This document shows positions 10,251 through 21,340 of a stretch of DNA of 64,000 nt, piece after piece. The number at the start of each line of letters is the position of its first letter. Within the stretch, counting starts at the first letter, position 1. Below the pieces are notes generated by a model. The model was given only the letters and a program-made list of their open reading frames with translations, had not been told where the DNA came from and ran no database searches. Both the position numbers and the translations under genes were made by a program. This DNA comes from Bedellia somnulentella (lineage: Eukaryota; Arthropoda; Insecta; Lepidoptera; Bedelliidae), in contig OY755181.1 in assembly GCA_963576735.1 (NCBI GenBank), positions 3,782,001 through 3,846,000 of the forward strand, given 5' to 3'.

Positions 10251-10640
10251 AATTCTTCTAACCCAGCGTGGTAGGCTATGGTGAAATCACACTAATTAGG
10301 ATATGTACGAGTACGGTGGACATGATGGATTGATAAGAACAAAAAAAAAAAAAAAAAAAACCAGTTTATTAACACACCAAAAATTACAGATACATAGTAA
10401 ATTGATGATCCTTGCACTAGGCGGAGCCTGTATCGCAGGGATCGGTAAAACAAAAACTACCAAAAAAAGCTTACTAATTAATTGTTTACAAAAAGAGACC
10501 TTAGTAATAAAATTGTACATTTTACTTAATTTTAAGATTGTTAGACTACAAAAACATAAAAAATAATATAATAAGAGAAAATAATATTAACTGCCACAAA
10601 GAAACAAGGTAAAAGAAAAACAGTTATATATTATAATAAC
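10251..10640. other. Non-coding with poly-A run
   Basis: Contains a 20-base A-run (about 10341-10360) and no supported gene. Small frames here are low-complexity. Confidence 0.35.
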
Positions 10641-10735
10641 TGAGAGAGATGCGTGTTTGTGCGCGCGCGCGTGTATGTGTGTGTGTGAGTGAGAGTGTGT
10701 GTGAGTGTGTGTGTGTGTGTGTGTGTTTATTAAAG
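10641..10735. repeat. (GT)n microsatellite, 3' tail of LINE-2
   Basis: GT-rich run on the plus strand, which is (CA)n on the minus strand. It starts 8 to 15 bases beyond the LINE-2 ORF2 stop, so it serves as that element's 3' tail. Confidence 0.8.
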
Positions 10736-10742
10736 AGCAATA

Positions 10743-13199
10743 TTAATTCAATACTTTTAACAAAGATTCCGCTTCATCAAAACTGATTTCCATAATTATA
10801 GCAGATACCTTCTTTTTAAAATCCCAGTTACCATAAGATTTTAAGTCAGGAAATTTGGAAATTAATTTGTTGTACATAAAAGGGGACAAAAAATTTCTAA
10901 ATCGTTGGCCAAAACTGGTTATAAAAGAAGGTACAGGAATTGTAAATTTTCGTTTTTTCAACTGTTCTTTATATAATGGACTTTGAGCTATATTACGGTG
11001 AGCATACAACACTGCTTTCAAAATAAATAGTTTGCGTACGCTTAGAACTTCTGAATTTGCGAATAAAAGTGATGTGGAATATCTGCGAGGTTTCCGGAGA
11101 AGGGTTTTTAGCACAGCCCTTTGGGCCCTTTCTAATATTATGAGGACTGAAACAGCACATCCACCCCAAATCAAAATGCAATAGTTCAGTACGGATTGGC
11201 ACAAAGCATAATACACCATCTTGAGAACCCTTCCCTCAGTGACCTCTCGAAGAAGTTTCATAGCAAATATCAATTTTCGTACTCTAGAGGAAGTGATGGA
11301 GATATGCTCCTTAAAATTTAAATTTTCATCAATGTTAATTCCTAGATATTTGACATTTTTAGTTTTATTTATAGAAGCACATGTACATGGATGTGTTGAT
11401 GAATTGACATTTGAGCACATTACATCGTGGATTTTTACAGTGGTTAGGTTCGAAGGTGGGGCTGACGACTTAGTCTTGTGAAAACACAAAAAGTGCGTTT
11501 TTGATACGTTAAGGCTTAAAAGATTTATTTTCAGCCAGTTAGATATTTGCGAAAGACCTAGCTGTGCAGTTACTTGTACATCTTCCCAAGAGTTCCCCTG
11601 AAAAATCATGGCAGTATCATCAGCGTAGCATACAATGTCTGCGTTTAATATAACTTTAGAGCAAATGTCATTAATATATATTAAGAACAGTGTTGGCCCG
11701 AGTATACTACCCTGTGGTACGCCATAAGATACATCACCAAGAGAACTAATTGCACTACCAATCTTGGTGCACTGTTTTCTCCCGGTAAGATAGCTTGTAA
11801 ACCAGTTGATAGCTACTCCGCGAATACCTAAGGCTTCCATTTTTTTAAGCAAGATCTTAATGGACACGGTGTCGAACGCCTTGGCCAGATCCAAGAATAC
11901 TCCTAGTGCTTTACGACCACGATCAAGATGATTTGATACAATATCAACCATTAGTCCTATCGCATCCTCAGTAGATCTACCCCTTCGAAAGCCGAATTGG
12001 TTTTCCATAAGCAAATTGTTTGACTCTAGATATTTGACTAACCTATCATTAATTAATCTCTCTAGAAGTTTGGAGAAAACCCCTAGTAATGTGATAGGAC
12101 GGTAATTACCAGGTATACGTTTATCACCAGATTTGTAGATAGGTTTCACTAATGAAGTCTTCCACTGTTTCGGAAAAGAACCATTCAGTATACTTTTATT
12201 GAAGATGCTAGATAAAGGCAAGGCTATAAGTGGGGCAAGAGATTTAGTCAGTTCATTACTGATTCCATCCAAACCCGGGGCTTTTTGTGGTTCCAAAGCA
12301 AGTATAAGTTCTATAATTTCATCAGGATCAGTCGGCGTGAGAAAGAGCGAAAAGAGTGGGGAGTGATTATTAGTTTTTATTTTGGAAGCTAGTGACTCTT
12401 CAGATTCATTAAGTGATGACAAAGTTTTGTCTGCTAATGTTTGCCCGACTCCGAGAAAAAATTCGTTAACATGATTAACTGACTTTAGTTCTGATTCCTT
12501 TAGTGAAATTAGGGTTTCGGCTTCATCCTTGTTAGCGGACTTGTGTGTTATGGAATTAATGGTTTTCCAGAGTCCTTTAGTACATTTTTTATTTTTATTC
12601 AGTTTATTGGCATAGTATTCCGATTTAATTTTCCTAAGTAATTGAATATAAAAATTTCTATACCTGGTGAAAATAAGTTTTTTGATGGGGTTATCCGGAT
12701 CCTTCCGAAAGTCCATATGTAGTTTGTCACGTTGTTTTGAACACTTTAAAAGTCCATGAGTGACCCATGGAGCTAGAATTACATCTCTACGAGAAACTGC
12801 TAATATTGACGTATGTTTATCTACGACAGAGTGAATTTTTGAGGAGAACAGTTTGACTGCGTCATCCATTTCGCTGTTTAAGATAGTGCTCCAATCAGTA
12901 TTCTGAAGGTCATTTTTAATTAAATCTACATTTATTTTGATCCTAGTTTTATTTTTAGTTTTACTGCGTTCTTTGGTGTCACATGTGATTCCTACCATGC
13001 ATAGAAAATGGTCAGTAAGATCAGAGGAGCAGACAATAGACTCTGCTCGACATGTTGATGGAACAAAGAAATGGTCAAGACACGCCTTACCGTGAGTAGG
13101 TTTGTCAATTCCTGATACAAGACCTTTTTCAGTCATGACATCGAAATAGTCTAAAGCATGTTTACTGGTTGCTGCTGGACCCAATATATCGATGTTCAT
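10743..13199 (-). CDS. LINE-2 ORF2, 5'-truncated endonuclease-RT, 818 codons open
   Basis: Second LINE of the same general type. The frame is open upstream of the first ATG (13199) to about 13279, where a stop marks the 5' junction, and in that stretch reads LIIGGDMNIDI. The endonuclease is therefore cut in the middle, keeping the GD-N-D motif and the late SDLTDHFLC motif but losing the N-terminal Asn and Glu motifs. The reverse transcriptase is complete: GFRRGRSTEDA, GVFLDLAKAFDTVS, GVPQGSILGPTLF, YADDTAMIF (Asp-Asp about 527). The C-terminus has YCILIWGGC. The stop is followed almost directly by a (CA)n tail. It is not autonomous: no ORF1 and half an endonuclease. Resemblance to the 3.7-6.6 kb ORF2 is clear but well below identity, so it is a separate family. 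Confidence 0.85.
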   Translation of the reverse strand: MNIDILGPAATSKHALDYFDVMTEKGLVSGIDKPTHGKACLDHFFVPSTCRAESIVCSSDLTDHFLCMVGITCDTKERSKTKNKTRIKINVDLIKNDLQNTDWSTILNSEMDDAVKLFSSKIHSVVDKHTSILAVSRRDVILAPWVTHGLLKCSKQRDKLHMDFRKDPDNPIKKLIFTRYRNFYIQLLRKIKSEYYANKLNKNKKCTKGLWKTINSITHKSANKDEAETLISLKESELKSVNHVNEFFLGVGQTLADKTLSSLNESEESLASKIKTNNHSPLFSLFLTPTDPDEIIELILALEPQKAPGLDGISNELTKSLAPLIALPLSSIFNKSILNGSFPKQWKTSLVKPIYKSGDKRIPGNYRPITLLGVFSKLLERLINDRLVKYLESNNLLMENQFGFRRGRSTEDAIGLMVDIVSNHLDRGRKALGVFLDLAKAFDTVSIKILLKKMEALGIRGVAINWFTSYLTGRKQCTKIGSAISSLGDVSYGVPQGSILGPTLFLIYINDICSKVILNADIVCYADDTAMIFQGNSWEDVQVTAQLGLSQISNWLKINLLSLNVSKTHFLCFHKTKSSAPPSNLTTVKIHDVMCSNVNSSTHPCTCASINKTKNVKYLGINIDENLNFKEHISITSSRVRKLIFAMKLLREVTEGRVLKMVYYALCQSVLNYCILIWGGCAVSVLIILERAQRAVLKTLLRKPRRYSTSLLFANSEVLSVRKLFILKAVLYAHRNIAQSPLYKEQLKKRKFTIPVPSFITSFGQRFRNFLSPFMYNKLISKFPDLKSYGNWDFKKKVSAIIMEISFDEAESLLKVLN

Positions 13200-13280
13200 A
13201 TCTCCGCCAATAATAAGATTTGGATTATGTTTACAGGATTTTAAATTAATTTCTAAGGAGTTAATAAAAGTAATTCGTAT

Positions 13281-13642
13281 TAGTTAGCTGCGAAATATTA
13301 GTTTTAATTTCAAGATTTTTAGTGTCAGTCGTTTTAAAATATTACTAACCCATTTCTCTTCATGAGTGTCGTATAAGACGTCTTAGAATGCGATGCGAAT
13401 TTCTTTAATATTCATCGTCATTTGTTTTTTTGTTCTTTTCCTATTCAACACGCAGAACTTGTTCCTAAATTTTATTTCTAATATTCTGGCTATATATTTA
13501 ATGTGGTACCCGTAAATACTAACTACTGAGCTAGTCAAAAAAGACTGCTTCAAGCAACGACTGCTTAGAAAATAACATTCATCGACGTACAATTGCTTGA
13601 AAAAGTTGGCTGCATGCAACATTTTATTTTATGGACCACATA
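13281..13642. other. Non-coding, nothing recognised
   Basis: Sequence flanking the 5' truncation point of LINE-2. No supported gene. Confidence 0.35.
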
Positions 13643-13865
13643 AGCAGTAGTGCCAGCTTAGAATATCACTACCTCTTCCTACCTACGGGTGTTGTAAGAG
13701 GCGACTAAGGTTATGGGGCTTTTTTAACGGGTTTTCGGCAATGTAGTTTTAGATCACCAACGATACTTTATTTCTACCATCTTGTCCCCAAATGTTTCCA
13801 ATGTGGCTGAGGAATTTCTAGCTCTAAAGCTACCTTTTTTGGGAATTACGGCCTTACGAATTATG
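13643..13865 (+). repeat. SINE family A copy A6
   Basis: Good head (GTAGTGCCAGCTTAGAATAT, GGCGACTAAGGTTATGGGGC). The tail block lacks CTCTGG but has GGGAATTACGGCC. The terminal microsatellite is missing. Confidence 0.85.
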
Positions 13866-14639
13866 TGTTGGCAATTGTGTTGGAAAATGGCATAAAGACT
13901 AAGTATTAAACAAATAACAATAGCACAATAAAATATTTACTTAAGTGTTCTAACTTTCTATATGCTTTGTGCAACAAGGTTTCAGGTACGGTCTTGTATA
14001 AATTCTTGCTTGGAGGGTATTTATTCAATGTCAGTCGCCCTGCCATGGTTTAAAATGAATTAATACAATACAAATTGTGTTACTTTCACACTTCCACTAT
14101 CTTGATAAAAGACCGTAGCTATCTCATTAAAACTTTTTTTTTATTAAATTTGTAATACAAAACAAAAAAAATCTGTTCGTATACCCTAATAATAAGTTAA
14201 TCACTACAATAATATTTCTAAAATAAAAAAAACTTTGATCGATAAAATTTTCTCCGCGATGAAAACAAAGATGAAATAAGTTTCAAAGATACTTTAATTA
14301 GCCAAGTAACACGAGAACATAGTAGATATTAGTTTGAAATTGTGGTGCTGAAAATAATATTCCTCTGGCTGCAATTACAGTGAGCTAGAAAAATCAAATT
14401 AAGCTTCTCTAATGAACAAACGAGGCGCCCGCAAGGCGCTGCTTCGCGGCGTAGATCTATTAAAATATAGACATTTACACTAAGAATTGCTTAGTTTATT
14501 TTAGCGGGTAAACCTTTATTTTAAAATTTTATCTTAGAATTGTTGTTTCTTTGGATTAGGGACTTTAAGTGATAAATGGGTGGTGTAGTTACATATTTTT
14601 GTTTTATTTAATTTTTTCCCATTCATTTTCCAAACCTGG
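13866..14639. other. Non-coding, nothing recognised
   Basis: AT-rich, with a short GC-richer patch at 14424-14453. No supported gene. Confidence 0.35.
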
Positions 14640-14745
14640 CAGGGGTATTCCTAATTGTTACTTTGTATTGTATCTACCTATTGCCTACTTTGTTTCTACC
14701 AATTCGGGATTTACAGCCGTAACCCGTAAGTATATATTATTTGGT
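14640..14745 (+). repeat. Possible SINE family A 3' remnant
   Basis: TTGCCTACTTTG and GGGATTTACAGCCGTAACCC followed by GTAAGTATAT resemble the A tail block in order. The match is weak. Confidence 0.3.
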
Positions 14746-14769
14746 TTTTAATACATATCGAACATTTAA

Positions 14770-15045
14770 AGAGAGGAAAGTATGACAGAATGTGACATTG
14801 TTATAAATGGTAAGAAAGTGGAACAAGTGAAAAAATTTGTATATCTGGGGAGTTTGTTTACTAGGGATGGAAAATGTGATGATGATATTGAAAGGAGAGT
14901 TAAAAAGGGAAACGCGGTGAATGGAGCTATGAACATTCTGATGTTGAGCCAGTCGTTGTCAGAAAAGGCTCGAATGGCTGTGCACAATGCTGTTCTGGTT
15001 CCCACGCTGGTGTATGGTAGTTAATGTTGGGCATGGAAAACATAA
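14770..15045 (+). pseudogene. RTE-clade LINE reverse transcriptase fragment
   Basis: An 80-codon frame (14782-15024) reads VEQVKKFVYLGSLF, then a D-CDDDIERRVKKGN stretch, then SEKARMAVHNAVLVPTLVYG. This is the segment just after the RTE polymerase domain. It stops at a TAA where the family normally continues with a tryptophan-rich motif; in the genomic sequence GTTGGGCATGGAAAA follows in the same frame, so one substitution may be responsible. It is an internal piece: both the polymerase core and the 3' end are missing. It belongs by motif to the same lineage as the 3' ends at 52.4 and 56.0 kb. Confidence 0.7.
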
Positions 15046-17354
15046 TTCCTAAATTATTGGCATGAACATATAAATCATTAATCGCATACTCCGCAGTGCG
15101 TACTTCGACAAAACTTCTCTCGATTAATTAGCGTACGTAAAATATAACGTAAAAATTTATATTTAGGCTTTTATAAAGGCATGACTTACAAGTATCCAAA
15201 AATCGTAATTTATCTTACAAAATACACAACAAACTATGTGTTCCATTATGAATTGCCCCTTCTGAATAATGTGTAACTCTGTGTCATTTATTCAACGTTT
15301 TCTTCCTACGAAGCGTATAGTTCTGCGTCGACTGCAGACTTGAATGACAAGGAAAAGTGTGGAAAACCTGGGGAAATTGTATGTATATGTAGATAAGATA
15401 GCGCACTATTGCGAGGCGCTTTGTAAAGGTGAATGTGAGACCCAGTTTTATTTACCTCGCGATTCTAATGGTTTAGGTCTTTGTTTGCAAAGTGTTTGCT
15501 TATTACTGCGTTGTTTTGTAAGATACCACTTATTTTGCTTTGGTTGTTTATTTACGAGTACACTATGACTCAGCCAAAATACTACGAAACACATTGATGA
15601 AATTTTAGACTAAAAATTACAAAAAAAATAAGTTAACACACAGTTACATTCTATTGGGGTAGGCACGGAGTCTGGTCTATTTATTCCTTTATTCTGTTCA
15701 CTTTGGACGGCTCGGTATTAAAGCAAATATAAACTTGCTTTTAATATGTCTCTCAGGTTGGTCAAATTTTAAACATTATTTTGAAATGTTTAAAGCAACT
15801 ACAGCGGTTAGAATAGAAATAATTTCAGTCTCACATTTCATTTAAAAGAGCTACTCAAAACTGCATGCTCATATTTTTATACCTGGTATAATTGAATTTG
15901 ATGTTGTTACTGAAAAGGTTTAGCTTGGATGTAAAACGAAATGCAATGTGCAAATTAAGGAATGACTGGTAGAAAGCGGCGGCGGTGGCGGGCGCGCACA
16001 AATACTTCAATCTAGGTATTGTCGACGAAACACAGAGCCGGATTAGGCGACGGGTGTTTTGTACCGGGAGTTAGTAAACATTCTAGAAATACAGAAGTTT
16101 CGAACAACTGATTTCAATCATAAATTATTCCTTGCAATTCTCTTTTGTTTTCCATCTCAGTTGACGTCGTCTGAAATAGAAAAGGGAGCTCCGGTATAGC
16201 TTTGCATTTTATTATAACATTTCAAGTTGATAATCGCGGAGATTGAAGGAGTTTGAAGAGGTTTAGCTTCTCGAAGAATAGTTTTCTGTTTTATTAAAAT
16301 GCAGTGGACTGTTGAATTGTTTTGCCGTAAAATCTGTGGATTGGTGGAATTGGCAGTATTGTTCGAAATCTCTGAAGATTTCAGAATTTGCTTTTTATAT
16401 ATAATACCCTAGATAGAATTGATTCTTCAAACTTGTTTTCTAATAGCTTAGTTTCATAAATGTTTAGTAAATTTATCAATTTAATGGAGTGAAGTTGCTA
16501 CATCAGATTTTATACAAACTCTAAACAAATACATAGTATATTGTAGCAGTTGATAAGAGTCAAATTTACAGTTAACCATTGGGCTTCTGTAAGCAATTTA
16601 AAGCAAAATCGGAATGCATATATAATGTAAAAAAATAATATGATTGAATAAACTGAATAAACAGTCAAATTACACACCAATCAAGTAAGCCCCAAATTAA
16701 GTATAACTTGTATTATGGGATGCAAACTCAACGACATACTTAATACATACATACATATAACATCCAAGACTAAAAAACAACCATTAATGCGAGAAAGTAT
16801 AAATATAAGAGAAAGTTAAATTTATATAAAAAGATAATATTTTTATTTTTTTTAAAGTACGGGTAATAGTGCTTTTTGGTACCAGAGAGCAAAGCAAGCC
16901 ATTATAGACGGGGTCTTTGACGAACTGATAGCTGCAATGACTAATTGATATCGTGTGTACTCGTATGTGTGTATCGTAACTTTTCTTTACACAGTTGTTA
17001 TTATTTTATTTATATCATATTACAAAAATATACTGATTTTTCGTGAAATATTAGCGCAAAGAAGTTGAATGAAGATACAAAATTGGTAATCAAACGATAC
17101 AAGGAACACGTATACAATATGTATTTGAATAAAAACTTCTATTTATTATCCATTAACGTTTTTTACGCAAGAAAAGCTTTAATTTACAAAGAAGCTATAC
17201 TCATTCAAACCACAGTACGTTAACTGTGACAACCGATGTTCCAGTGACAACTTAATGTTTTTGTGTTCACAATATTTTTATTAATTGCAGAGATTTGAAT
17301 TAAGAAAAAAAAAGAAGTAATAAAATTTACACTAGTAAGCAAAAAGGCACATAA
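15046..17354. other. Long non-coding stretch
   Basis: No supported gene in 2.3 kb. A weak minus-strand RTE-tail resemblance lies at 15645-15720 (CTATTGGGGTAGGCACGGAG). A GC-rich GCGGCGGCGGTGGCGGGCGC patch is at 15977-15996. A Lepidoptera-type dispersed motif (AAGTAAGCCCCAAATTAAG) is near 16684. Small open frames look incidental. Confidence 0.4.
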
Positions 17355-17505
17355 ATAAATACTGACAGCTGTAAATCCTAAAAAAGAGTTACCAGAGTTT
17401 CAGACGAAAAAATGCTCAGCCACTTATGGAACTTAAACAAACATTGCCCAACTTTTACCTTAAAAGCCCGAATCCAATACCCTAAGTCGCCTGTTACGAA
17501 CTATC
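17355..17505 (-). repeat. SINE family A copy A8, truncated
   Basis: Recognisable minus-strand pieces: ACTGACAGCTGTAAATCC, CTCAGCCACTTATGGAAC, CCAATACCCTAAGTCGCCTG. It stops abruptly where the piggyBac-like inverted repeat begins, consistent with interruption by that insertion. I did not find the rest beyond 19956. Confidence 0.65.
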
Positions 17506-17509
17506 TTTA

Positions 17510-17566
17510 TCGTTGCCATATCGTAGATTTGAACACATCGTGAAATGATCGATAATTTCATGAAAT
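17510..17566 (+). repeat. Left terminal inverted repeat
   Basis: Begins TCGTTGCCATATCGTAG and pairs with the right repeat at 19900-19956. It contains an imperfect version of the 18-bp palindrome (TGAAATGATCGATAATTTCA). Confidence 0.7.
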
Positions 17567-18204
17567 AGTCACATTTCATGATGTGGCCAACTAAATTTGA
17601 CCAGATCATAAAATCGTCATCGTTTCACGATTTTGTCATCCACGCTTGGCCAGATCGTAGAAATAAGGAGACCTGTGAAATGCAATCCAAACTCTACGGT
17701 TTTTTACATTTTGCTCAGTTTTTACGTAATTTGCAAAGTACTCGAGAACCTTTTCGTCGAAAACTATTTTGTTATCACTATCGTCTTTGCTCCCATCAAG
17801 CGTCAAAATAAAACCATCCGTATTTCTATTACACACTGTGTATTTTAAGAAAGATATGGCCACAAGTAATGATAAACAAAGTTTTTTTTACTAATTTTTA
17901 TTTTTGGTTATTTTAGGGGGATGTGCTTAAACGAGTACGGCGGCCACTTAGCGGTGATAATATTTTAAACACTGTCTTTCTATGCACAGCGTTTTCAAAC
18001 AAACTTTTCAATGCCAACAAACCCTTGCATGAAAAATTGCAAAGCAAAATTGCTTCTCAAGTTTTTGGGGGTATTGTCCTATGCCAGCTTTTGCCAATCC
18101 GTGACCTGCTGATGAAGAAGGGCGGTTTTCGGTCTCAGAAGTTAGACGTAGATAATATCTAGCAAGATTCCGTCGAAATAGCAGCTGCTCTATGTGGTCA
18201 TCAT

Positions 18205-19192
18205 TTATTTATTTATTTATTCAATTCATGGCTCAAAAGGTGTAAATGTCTGACATTTGCTATAGCTACCATGTGAATAAATAGAACCCACCACCACTTT
18301 TTTCCGTGTAGTGCTATCGTATAGAACGCTATTGATTGGTCGAGTTCATCAACTCCTCCTATTCTTTTATTATAATTTTGGAAGCAGCGCATACTAACAT
18401 TTCTAACTAACCCTTTCGCAACATACGAGACATCATCTCTTTACTGCGCCAAGGGGTTCAATAGTATCGTAGTTTATGACCATCGTGCAATCACTATTGT
18501 TCTTCCATTTTAGTAACAGGAATTCATTTGTTTTATCAATTCTGTAATCAAAGGTTGCTCTGTCCTGTTTTGCTTTTTTTTTGCTTTTCATAGTACACTT
18601 TTTTGTCCTATTTTCGCTAACTGTACCAGTTGCACAATAGCCTAGTCTTCGTAAATCAACTAAAAGGTCATAATTTGAAAAGAAATCATTGAAGAACACC
18701 TTGTGATTTATTGGATTGGTGTCTAGTTTCTCTATAAGTGTTTTAACGACTCTTGATTCAATGGGTTCATTGGAGGCATAAGTAGTTTTTTTTCACAATA
18801 AAAATTAAAGGTATAACATTAACTAGTTAAACCAGCAGCCACCCAGTTTTTATAATCGATTTGTATTGCCTCTTTTCTTTGGTCTACCTCACATAAATTT
18901 TCAGCCAAGTTGGAATTCTTTCCTGCTGACTACATCGAAGACGCTTAGAGGCCAACGGCATCACTGCTATCATAAGCGCTGAAGTGCGCATTATTTTAAA
19001 ATACTTCGAGACTACCGCAAACTTCATGTGGCAGTGACATAAGACCATGTCCTCATCTGTTACGATACTCGGTGGTGGTGGTATGATGGCCAAGTCGTAC
19101 TTGACCTCATCGTCACTATATTCTAGAATTGCTTGAATGACGTCTTCTAACCCCTTATATTTGTTTATAGTATCAAAACGTTTATGAGCCAT
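18205..19192 (-). pseudogene. piggyBac-type transposase, broken
   Basis: Remnant of a cut-and-paste DDD transposase. An N-terminal acidic frame (19192-18884) includes EYSDDEVKYDL and PPPPSIVTDED, as in the acidic leader of this family. The middle, including the first catalytic Asp, is missing. From about 18787 to 18433 the frame reads HKVFFNDFFSNYDLLVDLR, then GYCATGTVSENRTKKC, and ends EPLGAVKR at a stop. The neighbouring frame continues with NYNKRIGGVDELDQ and LHGKKWWWVLF, which carries the third catalytic Asp (GGVD). So there is at least one frameshift (about 18433) plus a central deletion. Inactive; any movement would need a transposase from elsewhere. Confidence 0.8.
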
Positions 19193-19899
19193 GACACGTC
19201 AATGTCTCTTGTTTTCTCTAATCTAGAATAAAATAGATTATTAGCACACGCATGTTGCCACTGTACTCGTTCAAGTACAACCATATATGCTTCAAAATAT
19301 TTTGAACAAAACCAGTATTTTACTTATGAATTGTTCTCAATACTATAGCTTATAGTATACTTTGTATGAAAATAAACTTAAACTATTTTTTTTAACAAAT
19401 TTATATTATTTATAATAATAATATACACTTACCTACACCGCCGTTCCAAACCATATTTTTGCGATGCTCACAATGACATAATTTTTAGTCTACCCTCACA
19501 AGATGTAATTATTTTAAATATCTTGGTTTCTCTAAATATAAACATCCCATAAAATTTTGTTTTAAGTAAATCAATGTCAAAACTGTGCAACAATATGTAA
19601 CTGTACTTACACGAGAACGGCGGCGTTTAATGGGTTAATAGCGAACTACTAACTTTTTTACTGAGAGAAATAACATTTTTGACAGCGGCCGCCATCTTCA
19701 CACATAAACAAAGCGTTTTCAGCGCCTCTATTGGTAATTAAAGTAACTATTTTACGATATGACCAAATAATCTTTACCATTTCATGAAGTGGCTGCACGT
19801 TTTGTTGGCCATATCGAGAAACGATTTCTTATTATTGATCTGCCCAAACCACATCACGATGTGGCCAATAAACAGTTAAACATATCAAGAAATACGAAT

Positions 19900-19956
19900 A
19901 TTTCTTGAAATGATCGATCATTTCATGATGTGTTCAAATTTAAGATATGGCCACGA
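19900..19956 (-). repeat. Right terminal inverted repeat with 18-bp palindrome
   Basis: Mirror of 17510-17566. GAAATGATCGATCATTTC at 19907-19924 is its own reverse complement. Confidence 0.7.
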
Positions 19957-20706
19957 CATCTACATACGAAACCACACAGCCAAAGTCACAGTTTTGATAA
20001 AAGTCTGCTTTTCATTTTTATATTTCGTGCATTTAAACTCAATTTTACGAGCAAGAATGTTAAAAATTAATAAACTTAAAAAAAAAGCTTTTGTGAAAAA
20101 ACAGCAGTTTACGAGATTGTATTACATAACATAAAAATCAACTTTAAATTGTTAATAGTTAACAATTTATTTCATTATATAGTCAAAATATTGTTAAAAA
20201 AATACCCATGAATGCATGTGTGACATACATTAGAATCATAGCCTCCACCCTACCACACTTAGCTTGTTACGCTAACTTCAAAACACTACCTTTCCTCATG
20301 GCGACAATGCGTCAAAAACCACAAATAATGAAAGCAGTAAGATAGTTGTGTTGTAATGATATTTATGCCATCCATATCCAGCAAGATAACATAAATATTT
20401 GTCTTTTATAAATTCCTTTGTACCCCCAATCAAAAGCTTAATATATGTAATGAAAAATATTTCCTGAAATTTAAATATTCAGAATTCAAATACGTGCCAA
20501 AGCGTCAAGTCACATACAACATCAAAATGAACCGCCATAGTACCTCTGCCAGCACAATTAACAATGCAAATGATGAAGCACGAAACCAGTCCAAATTTCA
20601 CACTAGGAACATATGATAATTGAGTTTTAGTTCCTAGCGGGGATGGTAACGTTGAAGAGTATGCAGTGTGGGAAATATAAAAAGGTATTTACTTACTTAA
20701 ATATAC
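19957..20706. other. Non-coding, nothing recognised
   Basis: Contains a small 10-bp-arm inverted repeat (20146-20168). No gene is supported. Confidence 0.35.
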
Positions 20707-20920
20707 TACATACATACACTCACGGCTTTAAGTCCCTAAAAAAAGAAATTCCTCAACAACTTTCGGAAGTTGAGTTGGAAAAGATTGTAAAGTATGTTTT
20801 GGTGATGGGTCTCTAACCGTGTCGCTCAAATATCACTTAAAAAGCCCCAATACCCTAAGCTGTCTCTTACAAACACCTACAAGAAATGGGGTAGTGCTAT
20901 TCTAAGGCAACACTACACAA
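20707..20920 (-). repeat. SINE family A copy A9
   Basis: Minus copy from ACATACATACACTCACGGC to TTCTAAGGCAACACTACAC. It lacks the GGGGTAGCCAGAGCTAAGG block (internal deletion) but keeps GGTGATGGGTCTCTAACCG. Confidence 0.85.
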
Positions 20921-21340
20921 TTACTATTATTTAAATATACTGTTCTTTACATTACCTGCCTTGCAACCCTGATAGTATAATTATACTCATGCATATTTTT
21001 TTATACTTTTTCTTTCGACGTTAAAGTTTTTTACATATTCACAAATATATTACAAACAAGATGTAGGGTTTTCCAAAACTGCACCATAAACCACTTGTCA
21101 GATACGTTAGCTTAATATAGAAATAGTACCGGTTTTATAGAGGATAATAAGACTTTACTAACTTCATTTTGCCAATTCAATCGACTTCAGATCTGAAAAT
21201 AAAACTGCCTAAAAAATAAGATTAGCCTCTTTTGTTGTGAAAATTAAATCTAAGACGTGCGTAAAAATAATTCAACATCAACAATGCTATATGCGCAAGC
21301 TTCTAATGCAGACAATCCAATCAATAGATTTATTCAATAC
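20921..21340. other. Non-coding, nothing recognised
   Basis: No supported gene or repeat terminus. Confidence 0.35.

Larger units (their letters stand above)
17510..19956 (-). mobile_element. Decayed piggyBac-like element with long terminal inverted repeats
   Basis: The left end (17510-17566) and right end (19900-19956) are inverted copies differing at about 7 of 57 positions. Each contains ATTTGAACACATC and, on the right, a perfect 18-bp palindrome GAAATGATCGATCATTTC (19907-19924). Between them lie pieces of a piggyBac transposase on the minus strand. Further short GGCCA-ATCG-type motifs repeat inside both ends. No TTAA duplication is visible at the edges, so the link between these ends and the transposase is inferred from containment. 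Confidence 0.6.

Noticed and set aside
14782..15024. Free-standing 80-aa gene
   Set aside because: The protein is an internal RTE reverse-transcriptase segment, so it is a transposon fragment.
17636..17863. 75-aa minus-strand frame near the left end of the piggyBac-like element
   Set aside because: Correct strand for the transposase but no motif I recognise. It overlaps subterminal repeat motifs.
17923..18162. 79-aa plus-strand frame inside the piggyBac-like element
   Set aside because: Opposite strand to the transposase, no recognisable domain, and it lies within decayed transposon sequence.
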